Shown: positions 1 to 5,105, numbered from the stretch's first letter. The stretch is 8,934 nucleotides of DNA from Candidatus Kuenenbacteria bacterium (GCA_016209005.1 JACQWZ010000059.1:1-8934); one strand, 5' to 3'. Numbers and translations: made by a program. Notes: generated by a model not told the origin, from the letters alone.

Positions 1-93
1 GGCTTTTTCTGTAATCATATAGGTATATTTATACCCATATTCATACAATTTTACAAATCCTTTAATACCTCTATAGATACTTTGTATTTTCAT
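1..93 (-). CDS. Partial unrecognised reading frame cut by the left edge
   Basis: An ATG at 93 opens a frame that runs 31 codons without a stop to base 1. It starts MKIQSIYRGIKGF and is rich in Tyr and Lys (the stretch LYEYGYKYTYMITEK follows). A weak AAGG lies 10 nt before the ATG. The same frame upstream holds ATG PDTYWTP and then TAA (132-106), so the ATG at 93 may be a genuine start, or the region may be a decayed longer gene broken by that stop. I do not recognise the protein family. The sequence to the left of the window would decide whether this is a gene. Confidence 0.3.
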   Translation of the reverse strand, partial: MKIQSIYRGIKGFVKLYEYGYKYTYMITEKA

Positions 94-272
94 AAAGCTA
101 TGGCCTTATGGAGTCCAATATGTATCTGGCATTATGCAATAAATTTTACTCTAATCTATAAAAATTTAAAATTATTTAACGAGGTGAATTTCCTTTCTCT
201 AAAAATTTTAAAATATAATAAAATTCAAAAATTATTTTAAAAATTGAGGTTCTATTTCTTCTAGTATAAATT

Positions 273-887
273 TTAAGTCAAACTAAAATTAATTAATTCT
301 TTTTTAATAGTCTTTTCATCAGTTTCAAATCCTTTCATCCAGACAATTTTTTCTTTATAAGAAATATCTTCAAAATAGGTCAATTGCTCGCGAAAAATTC
401 TTTCATTGAATTCACCCCTAAAAATAGCCTTGCTTCTTTTGACTATTTTTTCTATAGAATGATATTTATTTATTATAAAATATAAATCGACATAATCTTT
501 CCATTTAGCCCTCATTCCCAAAGCATAAGCTTTCATTGCCGCCAATGTTAAAAGACTGGGCATTTTACTTATTTTATCAAAACACACAGTATAATTAATT
601 TTAAATGGATAATGAAAAAAGGTAAATTGCGCATTATTCACAAAAAAAGTAAATTGTCCAATTTCGTCTTTAAATGTTTTATTAATCTTATATCCGCTTC
701 TTTTTATTATTTGTTTAATTTTAATATTATTAAATTCTTTATTGGAAAATAAATCAAAATCAATTGACTGTCTATGGCCAATTTGCAAAGCAATGGCTGT
801 TCCGCCAACCAAACCAAAATCCTTAATAAATTTTTTTACTAATGACAATAATTCAATTTGTTCTTTGGTTAAAATTTCTTTATGCAT
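273..887 (-). CDS. AbiEii/AbiGii-type nucleotidyltransferase, putative toxin
   Basis: A 204-residue protein of the AbiEii/AbiGii nucleotidyltransferase fold (PF08843 type). The signature LVGGTAIALQIGHRQSIDFD spans residues 26-45: Gly-Gly-Thr is followed by the Asp-x-Asp metal site (D43, D45). A second conserved block is AAMKAYALGMRAKWKDYVDL at residues 116-135. Known AbiEii proteins are NTP-transferring toxins of abortive-infection toxin-antitoxin systems; use of this copy as a toxin is inferred. The ATG at 887 overlaps the stop of the upstream small gene (ATGCATAA, 8 nt), which suggests translational coupling. An alternative ATG at 932 adds 15 residues (MPLEQKIFLLFILIN) and has the only strong Shine-Dalgarno-like sequence in the window (AGGAAGG, 7-nt spacing), but it would overlap the partner gene by 53 nt. 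I chose 887 because MHKEILTKEQ is the usual kind of N-terminus here and most genes in this window lack a Shine-Dalgarno site. Confidence 0.85.
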   Translation of the reverse strand: MHKEILTKEQIELLSLVKKFIKDFGLVGGTAIALQIGHRQSIDFDLFSNKEFNNIKIKQIIKRSGYKINKTFKDEIGQFTFFVNNAQFTFFHYPFKINYTVCFDKISKMPSLLTLAAMKAYALGMRAKWKDYVDLYFIINKYHSIEKIVKRSKAIFRGEFNERIFREQLTYFEDISYKEKIVWMKGFETDEKTIKKELINFSLT

Positions 888-1143
888 ATTTATTAAAATA
901 AAGAGTAAAAAAATTTTTTGTTCTAATGGCATAATTTTGCCTTCCTATTGCTGACGGTTTTGATTTTTCTCTGAAAATTTTAGCGGTTTTTTTTATTCCT
1001 AAAATTTTTATCATTTTTTGCACATCATCCCAATTCCCATAATTCAAAACCGCCTCAACAATTGATTCGGGATCAAGATTGTCATAATTTTTAGTATACC
1101 AAATTAAATGAGGCCTTTTTTTAATAAATTCATTAATTGTCAT
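880..1143 (-). CDS. Small DUF6922-like protein, putative antitoxin partner of AbiEii
   Basis: An 87-residue protein in the antitoxin position upstream of the AbiEii-like gene, overlapping it by 8 nt. The pattern L-I-W (residues 13-15), NLDPESIVEAVLNYGNWDDV (22-41), a short helix ending KIFREKS, and a C-terminal NFFTLYF (77-83) resembles the DUF6922 family as I remember it: a Phe/Ile-Trp start, LD, an 'LxxGxxxD' turn, and an F-x-L-Y-F end. No catalytic residues are visible. The order small gene then AbiEii is the one expected for a toxin-antitoxin pair, but this protein has no visible similarity to the winged-helix AbiEi antitoxin. The antitoxin role is therefore an inference from position only. 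No Shine-Dalgarno site precedes the ATG. Confidence 0.75.
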   Translation of the reverse strand: MTINEFIKKRPHLIWYTKNYDNLDPESIVEAVLNYGNWDDVQKMIKILGIKKTAKIFREKSKPSAIGRQNYAIRTKNFFTLYFNKYA

Positions 1144-1352
1144 AAATAGGATTTAGGATTTTGACTTTAAAAAAACCCCTTAAAATTGCCTCTTTGTAGC
1201 CTCCTGTTTGCTTTTAAAATTTGGTTTTGAAATTTTATTTTTTATTTTTTTTCTTTGAAATAATTTCTAAAATTTCCTTTTCCATAAATTGTATTTTAAA
1301 TTAAAAATTACCAAAATTAGTGATTAAAATAGATAAAATTTTAATAGATACT
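1144..1352. other. AT-rich intergenic stretch, no gene seen
   Basis: Between the DUF6922-like gene and the palindromic repeats there is only AT-rich sequence. The first bases (ATAGGATTTAGGATTTTGAC) resemble the simple GGATTTAGGATTTT filler also found upstream of ftsH. A 16-codon frame at 1235-1285 is too short to support as a gene. No convincing promoter for the 1143 start was found. Confidence 0.5.
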
Positions 1353-1353
1353 G

Positions 1354-1493
1354 TGAATTACGAAATGTGTCAAAAACATTTGTCATTGTGAGCCTTGTAC
1401 TCAAGGCGAAGCAATCTAGTAATTGGACTAAAAAAATAAGATTGCTTCGTCGGAAGCCTCCTCGCAATGACGCAAAATCACATTTCATAATTT
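1354..1493. repeat. Palindromic repeat with GTCATTG...GCAATCT arms
   Basis: A long imperfect inverted repeat. The inner arms run from GTCATTGTGAG (1382-1392) to GCAATCT (1411-1417), and back from AGATTGC (1439-1445) to CTCGCAATGAC (1461-1471). The outer arms continue with GAAATGTG (1362-1369) facing CACATTTC (1479-1486). The arms surround a short AT-rich loop near 1418-1438. Sequences of the type GTCATTGCGAG...GAAGCAATCT occur as dispersed palindromes in many bacterial genomes, from general knowledge. It contains no gene. MITE copy 1 is inserted at its right edge. Confidence 0.8.
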
Positions 1494-1609
1494 CAGGACT
1501 TACGCAGTTTAATCAAAAAATGGCTAAAGTTAGCGAAAATTGAATTTTTGTTAATTTTTTATTTTTAGCTAATATTAGCCAAATGCACATTAATAGTGCG
1601 TAAGTCCTG
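1494..1609 (+). mobile_element. MITE copy 1, 116 bp, target duplication AATTT
   Basis: A non-autonomous inverted-repeat element with perfect 13-bp ends, CAGGACTTACGCA and TGCGTAAGTCCTG. It is flanked by the direct repeat AATTT (1489-1493 and 1610-1614). Internally TGGCTAAAGTTAGC faces GCTAATATTAGCCA, so the whole element can fold into one long imperfect hairpin. It has no coding capacity. It differs from copies 2 and 3 at two positions (1560 and 1604). The base at 1604 makes its right end match the left end perfectly, whereas the other copies carry a mismatch there. It ends 26 nt beyond the rpsG stop codon. Confidence 0.93.
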
Positions 1610-1635
1610 AATTTAGTGTTTTGTGTTTTTGTATT

Positions 1636-2157
1636 TTAATGTTTCTGTCCAAATCTGGCGAAATGTGCGAAGGCTCTGTTGGCTTGGGCCATTCTATAGA
1701 CATCATCTTTTTTCTTAATCGCGCCACCAGCATTATTTAGAGCGTCTAAAATTTCCATTGTTAATTTTTCTTTCATAGATCTTCCCTTTCTTGCTCTAGC
1801 CGCTGTAATAAGCCATCGTAGTCCCAATGTAATTTTTCGATTCCCTTTAACTTCTGTTGGAACTTGATAATTAGCGCCTCCAATTCTTCTTCCTTTTACT
1901 TCAATAATAGGCGTAATATTTTTAAGAGCTTTATTAAAAACATCTAAAATATTAATGTCTTTTTTTTCTCCGATAGCAAGTCCGCCAGTAGGCGAAGAAA
2001 CTTTTTCTTTTAAAATATCAAAACACCCATAAACTATTTTCTGGGCTGTAGTTTTTTTTCCATGACTCATAATGTGATTAATAAATTTAGCGACTATAAT
2101 ATTATTAAATTTTGGATCAGGCAATATTTCTTTTTTAAAAGCCGGTTTTCCTCTCAT
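1636..2157 (-). CDS. rpsG: 30S ribosomal protein S7
   Basis: A 173-residue S7, which binds 16S rRNA in the head of the 30S subunit and starts assembly of the 3' domain. Recognisable blocks are ILPDPKF (residues 11-17), AKFINHIMSHGKKTTAQKIV (23-42), EVKGRRIGGANYQVPTEV (86-103), LRWLITAARARKGRSM (113-128) and KKDDVYRMAQANRAFAHFA (149-167). Compared with Escherichia coli S7 it has about 13-14 extra residues in a loop near 52-70 (SSPTGGLAIGEKKDINI) and a shorter C-terminus ending FGQKH. It follows rpsL on the same strand, but 465 bp of repeats separate them. fusA, the usual next gene, is absent: a toxin-antitoxin-like pair follows instead. There is no Shine-Dalgarno site before the ATG. Confidence 0.98.
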   Translation of the reverse strand: MRGKPAFKKEILPDPKFNNIIVAKFINHIMSHGKKTTAQKIVYGCFDILKEKVSSPTGGLAIGEKKDINILDVFNKALKNITPIIEVKGRRIGGANYQVPTEVKGNRKITLGLRWLITAARARKGRSMKEKLTMEILDALNNAGGAIKKKDDVYRMAQANRAFAHFARFGQKH

Positions 2158-2183
2158 AAAAATTAGCTTTTAGCTTGTAGAAA

Positions 2184-2202
2184 ATTATAATGATAAAGTC
2201 AA
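2184..2202 (-). promoter_or_regulatory. Possible rpsG promoter elements
   Basis: Upstream of rpsG on the minus strand there is TTGACT (2202-2197) and, close by, a consensus TATAAT (2189-2184). They are only 7 nt apart, so they cannot form one normal promoter. Either TATAAT acts with a poor -35, or TTGACT pairs with TACAAG 17 nt downstream. Both readings place transcription start shortly before the rpsG ATG at 2157. This would give rpsG its own promoter, consistent with its separation from rpsL. Confidence 0.35.
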
Positions 2203-2254
2203 CCACTAATCTACTAACACAAATAAAACGCTAATAAATATAAAATTAAAATGT

Positions 2255-2340
2255 AAACCCCTCACCTTTTGACGATTAGGCAAAAGAGATTAAAAAAACT
2301 AAATTTTTAACTTTAATGAGAGACAAAGGGTGAGGGGTAA
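2255..2340. repeat. Inverted repeat CCCCTCACC...GGTGAGGGG
   Basis: CCCCTCACCTTTTG (2258-2271) faces CAAAGGGTGAGGGG (2324-2337) with one mismatch over 14 bp, around an AT-rich centre. A more degenerate relative lies at 5031-5098. It is non-coding and sits in the rpsL-rpsG spacer. Confidence 0.75.
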
Positions 2341-2345
2341 ATATC

Positions 2346-2502
2346 AAAAGCTTGTCCCGAGTGAAGTTGAGGGATCAAAATGACAAATTAAAATGTTAAA
2401 ATTATTTTTTACTTTGTCATATAATTTTTTCTTAAATTTATTTTTAAATTTTGCATTGTCATTTTACATTTTGATCCCTCAACAGATTCGGGACAAGCTT
2501 TT
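2346..2502. repeat. 157-bp palindrome with AAAAGCTTGTCCCGA ends
   Basis: The left arm is AAAAGCTTGTCCCGA (2346-2360), then GTTGAGGGATCAAAATG. The right arm mirrors it: CATTTTGATCCCTCAAC, then TCGGGACAAGCTTTT (2488-2502). The 15-bp ends are perfectly complementary, and the inner 17-bp blocks match apart from one substitution in the right arm, which reads ACATTTTGATCCC. No target duplication is apparent. The inner right arm contains a 33-bp segment (2443-2475) repeated in inverse orientation before dprA. No gene is present. Confidence 0.8.
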
Positions 2503-2622
2503 AATTTTTGATTTTTTTTGATTAAAATTAGATCAATTAGGTTAATTTGTTTTATTGTTTTTGTGTTTTTTTGTTTTTTTGTTTTTTTGTTTCATTGTTA
2601 ATTGTTGATTGTTGATTGTTTT
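2503..2622. repeat. T-rich simple-sequence tract after the rpsL stop
   Basis: Three perfect tandem copies of the 8-mer GTTTTTTT (2565-2588) are followed by short TTGATTG repeats. On the minus strand this is an ACAAAAACAC-like tract directly after the rpsL stop codon. Related tracts follow rpsG (1615-1635) and dprA (5635-5667). It is not a classical terminator, because no GC stem precedes it. Confidence 0.6.
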
Positions 2623-3042
2623 TTATGCTTTCTTCTCTCTCTTCGCTCCATAAAGCGAACGACCTTGTTTTCTTCCTTGTACTCCTTGAGTGTCAAAAAC
2701 GCCTCGAACAATATGATATCTAACCCCGGGTAAATCTTTAACTCTTCCGCCTCGCAAAAGGACAATTGAATGTTCTTGCAAGTTATGGCCAACTCCCGGA
2801 ATATAAGCGGTTACTTCCATACCATTTGAAAGTCTAACTCTGGCAAATTTTCTCAAAGCTGAATTAGGTTTTTTAGGAGTCATTGTTCCAACTTTAAGAC
2901 AAACTCCTCTTTTAAAAGGCGCTCCCTTAGACAATGTTCTTTTTGTTCTTTTTAAACTATTAAAAACCATTCCCAGAATTGAAACTTTTCTAGTTCTTTT
3001 CTTTTTTCTTGGCTTGCTGATTAGTTGATTAATTGTGGGCAT
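2623..3042 (-). CDS. rpsL: 30S ribosomal protein S12
   Basis: A 139-residue S12, part of the decoding centre of the 30S subunit. Conserved blocks are MPTINQLISKPRKK (residues 1-14), KRGVC (44-48), TPKKPNSALRK (55-65), VTAYIPGVGHNLQEHS (77-92) and GGRVKDLPGVRYH (98-110). Lys57, Lys102 and Asp103 match E. coli Lys43, Lys88 and Asp89, so the sites of common streptomycin-resistance changes are wild type and the methylthiolated Asp is present. The N-terminal part is 14 residues longer than in E. coli, as in Gram-positive S12. The ATG at 3042 is chosen over an in-frame TTG at 3054 because S12 begins MPTINQL. There is no Shine-Dalgarno site; a 20-bp inverted repeat lies 9 nt before the ATG and MITE copy 2 begins 36 nt upstream. 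Confidence 0.98.
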   Translation of the reverse strand: MPTINQLISKPRKKKRTRKVSILGMVFNSLKRTKRTLSKGAPFKRGVCLKVGTMTPKKPNSALRKFARVRLSNGMEVTAYIPGVGHNLQEHSIVLLRGGRVKDLPGVRYHIVRGVFDTQGVQGRKQGRSLYGAKREKKA

Positions 3043-3051
3043 AATAATGAG

Positions 3052-3072
3052 CAAAAATTTAAGAAAATTTTT
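3052..3072 (-). promoter_or_regulatory. Operator-like inverted repeat before rpsL, shared with ftsH
   Basis: On the minus strand this reads AAAAATTT-TCTT-AAATTTTT followed by G, a perfect 8-bp inverted repeat around 4 nt. The full 21 bp recur without mismatch before ftsH (8596-8616). The distance to the ATG is 9 nt here and 8 nt there. It may be a protein-binding site, a conserved leader or a repeat remnant; its function is not known. Confidence 0.5.
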
Positions 3073-3078
3073 ACAATT

Positions 3079-3194
3079 CAGGAGTTACGCACTATTAATG
3101 TGCATTTGGCTAATATTAGCTAAAAATGAAAAATTAACAAAAATTCAATTTTCGCTAACTTTAGCCATTTTTTGATTAAACTGCGTAAGTCCTG
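3079..3194 (-). mobile_element. MITE copy 2, 116 bp, inverted, target duplication CAATT
   Basis: Inverted relative to copies 1 and 3. It is flanked by the direct repeat CAATT (3074-3078 and 3195-3199). Its reverse complement is identical to copy 3 over all 116 bp. The terminal repeats match over 13 bp apart from one mismatch (base 3084, CAGGAGTTACGCA against CAGGACTTACGCA). It stands 36 nt upstream of the rpsL ATG, so it separates the gene from any older upstream promoter. Confidence 0.93.
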
Positions 3195-3263
3195 CAATTT
3201 CTAATTTATTTTTAATTTTTAAATAATTTTCAATGACAAAATTTTTAAACAATAAAATAAAAA

Positions 3264-3608
3264 TTATTTTAATTTAATTTCCTTCCCATGTTCTATTATT
3301 TCATAAACCAAAGGCGATGTTATTTGAAAATCTTGCGGCCTAAAAGCCACTACATCAACAGGAATGCTTATTTTAGGATCTTTTAAAAAATAAATTTTAG
3401 TTCTTAAATATACTTCTGTCTTAAATGTATCTTTAAATTTTGAAGAAATAAAACATAAATCTAAATCGCTATCTTTATTTGCTGTATTTTTTGCATAAGA
3501 ACCAAACACAAAAGCCTTACCAATAGGCATTTTATCTTTTTTTGCCTGTTTAGCAAGTTTTTGTACAAGATTATTTATTTGTTGTTTTGATAAAGTTTCT
3601 TCAACCAT
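3264..3608 (-). CDS. MNT-type minimal nucleotidyltransferase, putative antitoxin
   Basis: A 114-residue minimal nucleotidyltransferase. The canonical GSX10DXD motif is present: GSYAKNTANKDSDLDL, with G36, S37, D48 and D50. A third acidic residue lies in PVDVVAF (D85). Family members either transfer nucleotides to the partner HEPN toxin, as shown for MntA/HepT pairs, or act in other minimal nucleotidyltransferase roles. The gene overlaps the upstream HEPN gene by 34 nt, so the two are almost certainly co-expressed, in the order HEPN then MNT that is frequent in HEPN-MNT modules. All catalytic residues look intact. The antitoxin role is an inference from family and neighbour. Confidence 0.9.
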   Translation of the reverse strand: MVEETLSKQQINNLVQKLAKQAKKDKMPIGKAFVFGSYAKNTANKDSDLDLCFISSKFKDTFKTEVYLRTKIYFLKDPKISIPVDVVAFRPQDFQITSPLVYEIIEHGKEIKLK

Positions 3609-3988
3609 AAAATTATTTTTTTAGCTTCTTCAAAATGTTGTTTAGTAAATTCACGAGTGCATAATTTATAAAAAATAAATTTAACATCAGAATAACGGCC
3701 TTTTATATTAAAGTTTGTAAAAGCAGCTAGTTTTTTAATTTGAGTTTCATTTGTAATAATATTTGCTTTTTGTAATAATATTGCTAAATCATGGATATGT
3801 GGCGCCATAATTTCTGTTCTTTTAACCACCAAACCTTTTAATAATTTTTCTAGAACTAAATGACAAAAAAATAGACATGCGTCATATCGTTTTGAATTCC
3901 AAAGCGACTGCGCTGTTTCCCAATCATGTTCTGCTCCTTGTTTCCAATAATCAACAATTTCTTGAATTTGTTTTTTAGTTAATTCCAT
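3575..3988 (-). CDS. HEPN-domain protein, putative toxin of a HEPN/MNT pair
   Basis: A 137-residue all-helical HEPN-domain protein (PF05168 type). The typical helix is RYDACLFFCHLVLEKLLKGL (residues 34-53), followed by HIHDLAILL (64-72) and a C-terminal helix KIILWLKKLY (124-133). The only RX4-6H sequence is R112-EFTKQ-H118, just before the last helix. It is at an atypical place, so RNase activity is not assured, and the RX4HXY motif of HepT is not seen. The first gene of a two-gene unit with the MNT nucleotidyltransferase. A plausible promoter (4040-4067) precedes it, giving a leader of about 45 nt. No Shine-Dalgarno site is visible. Confidence 0.88.
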   Translation of the reverse strand: MELTKKQIQEIVDYWKQGAEHDWETAQSLWNSKRYDACLFFCHLVLEKLLKGLVVKRTEIMAPHIHDLAILLQKANIITNETQIKKLAAFTNFNIKGRYSDVKFIFYKLCTREFTKQHFEEAKKIILWLKKLYQNNK

Positions 3989-4039
3989 ACAAAATCTATT
4001 GCAAATTTATTTCTAAATTTATTTATCCCTTTTCGCGGA

Positions 4040-4067
4040 ATCATACTCGTTCAATCTTAAGTCTCAA
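4040..4067 (-). promoter_or_regulatory. Candidate promoter of the HEPN/MNT operon
   Basis: On the minus strand: TTGAGA (4067-4062), a 16-nt spacer, then TATGAT (4045-4040). Each box matches the sigma-70 consensus at 5 of 6 positions. The predicted start lies near 4033, about 45 nt before the HEPN ATG at 3988. Confidence 0.5.
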
Positions 4068-4154
4068 ATTTAAAATTAAAATTAAATTAATATAAAAATA
4101 TTTCCTCTCCAATTCTATAATTTTAAAATACCATAACTATTTTAAAAAGTCAAA

Positions 4155-4778
4155 TTAAATTAAACTAATAATCCAATTAAATAAAGTATTAAAAATTCCG
4201 ATATTAAATAAATTATCTAAAACAAGCAGGCCAATTAAAATATATGGGCCGTTTTGTTCTAAAGAAATTTTAAAATTTTCAAATTGATTCGGCAAAACAG
4301 CGAATAAAATTTTGGAACCATCTAATGGAGGAATTGGAATTAAATTAAAAATTGCCAGGACTATATTTATTATAATTAAATAATTTAAAAAATAAATTAA
4401 TAAATCGCTTGGCGATAAATTGAAAAATGGAATTAAATATTTTAAAACTCCTAAAAAAATAAAACAACTAACAATATTTGACAAAGGACCGGCAAAAGCG
4501 ATAATCGCCGAGCCCCATTTGTGATTTTTAAGATTATTTGGATTAAAAGGGACGGGTTTTCCCCAGCCAAAACCAACAAGCAATAACATTAAAAAACCCA
4601 CAACATCAAGATGAACCAAAGGATTTAAACTTAATCGTCCCAAATCTTTTGCTGTGTTATCTCCTAGAAAAGTAGCCGCAAACGCATGAAAAAATTCATG
4701 AACAGTTAGGGCGTAAATAATTGCTAAAAGAGTAACAATCGCAAATAATGGCTGTGTAAATAAATATTCAAAAAGCAT
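4155..4778 (-). CDS. M50-family site-2 protease-like membrane metalloprotease
   Basis: A 207-residue integral membrane zinc protease of the short M50 (site-2 protease) type. The zinc-binding HEFFH is at residues 27-31 in the first hydrophobic segment, next to NPLVHLD (52-58). GPLSN lies at 97-101. The third ligand lies in NLIPIPPLDG (145-154, D153), the conserved NPxPPLDG region. Hydrophobic segments occur roughly at 9-35, 57-73, 90-118, 126-150 and 178-205. There is no PDZ domain, unlike RseP. Such proteins cleave substrates inside the membrane; the substrate is unknown. The gene stands alone with its own strong promoter, and the -10 box is so close to the ATG that the mRNA is probably leaderless. 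Confidence 0.93.
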   Translation of the reverse strand: MLFEYLFTQPLFAIVTLLAIIYALTVHEFFHAFAATFLGDNTAKDLGRLSLNPLVHLDVVGFLMLLLVGFGWGKPVPFNPNNLKNHKWGSAIIAFAGPLSNIVSCFIFLGVLKYLIPFFNLSPSDLLIYFLNYLIIINIVLAIFNLIPIPPLDGSKILFAVLPNQFENFKISLEQNGPYILIGLLVLDNLFNIGIFNTLFNWIISLI

Positions 4779-4784
4779 AAAAAC

Positions 4785-4813
4785 ATTATATCAGGCTTTT
4801 CAAAAAAACACAA
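4785..4813 (-). promoter_or_regulatory. Extended -10 promoter giving a probably leaderless M50 mRNA
   Basis: On the minus strand: TTGTGT (4813-4808), a 17-nt spacer ending CCTGA, then a perfect TATAAT (4790-4785). The TG one base before the hexamer makes an extended -10. The first base of the ATG (4778) is the seventh base after TATAAT, where transcription normally starts, so little or no 5' leader is expected. Confidence 0.7.
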
Positions 4814-4849
4814 ATGTGGTATTCTAAAAATAGTTAAAAGTTTAAAGTT

Positions 4850-4965
4850 CAGGACTTACGCAGTTTAATCAAAAAATGGCTAAAGTTAGCGAAAATTGAA
4901 TTTTTGTTAATTTTTCATTTTTAGCTAATATTAGCCAAATGCACATTAATAGTGCGTAACTCCTG
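4850..4965 (+). mobile_element. MITE copy 3, 116 bp, target duplication AAGTT
   Basis: Same orientation as copy 1 and identical to copy 2 when reversed. It is flanked by the direct repeat AAGTT (4845-4849 and 4966-4970). The one terminal mismatch is base 4960. It lies between the divergent M50 and rpmB genes, 71 nt beyond the M50 start, just outside the M50 promoter. Confidence 0.93.
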
Positions 4966-5030
4966 AAGTTAAAAGTTCAAAGTTAAAGTTAAAAATTAAA
5001 AGTTAAATCCGCCAGCTGACGAATAAAATT

Positions 5031-5098
5031 AAACCCCTCACTTTTTGAATTTATTAAAAATATTTTTTTAATTAATAGTAAAAAGTGGGTGGGTAAAC
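5031..5098. repeat. Degenerate relative of the CCCCTCACC inverted repeat
   Basis: AAACCCCTCACTTTTTG (5031-5047) faces AAAAAGTGGGTGGGTAAAC (5080-5098) as an imperfect inverted repeat. The left arm matches the one at 2255-2271 (AAACCCCTCACCTTTTG) at all but one base. The AT-rich centres differ. Non-coding, between MITE copy 3 and rpmB. Confidence 0.65.
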
Positions 5099-5105
5099 TT
5101 TTAAC

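Noticed and set aside
742..954. Plus-strand 70-codon frame
   Set aside because: It lies antisense within the AbiEii-like and DUF6922-like genes, whose motifs are clear, and has no recognisable protein features.
1235..1285. Minus-strand 16-codon frame starting MEKEILEIISKKK
   Set aside because: Too short, Lys-rich as expected from A-rich DNA, and with no ribosome binding site or known relative.
1382..1471. CRISPR-like or tRNA-like interpretation of the palindrome
   Set aside because: There is only one palindromic unit, with no spacer-repeat array, and no cloverleaf or TTC loop could be formed.
1494..1609. MITE copies as ordinary transcription terminators
   Set aside because: They fold, but they carry identical ends and target duplications and occur both before and after genes, which fits mobile elements.
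2598..2792. Minus-strand 64-codon frame
   Set aside because: It overlaps rpsL in another frame; rpsL is unambiguous.
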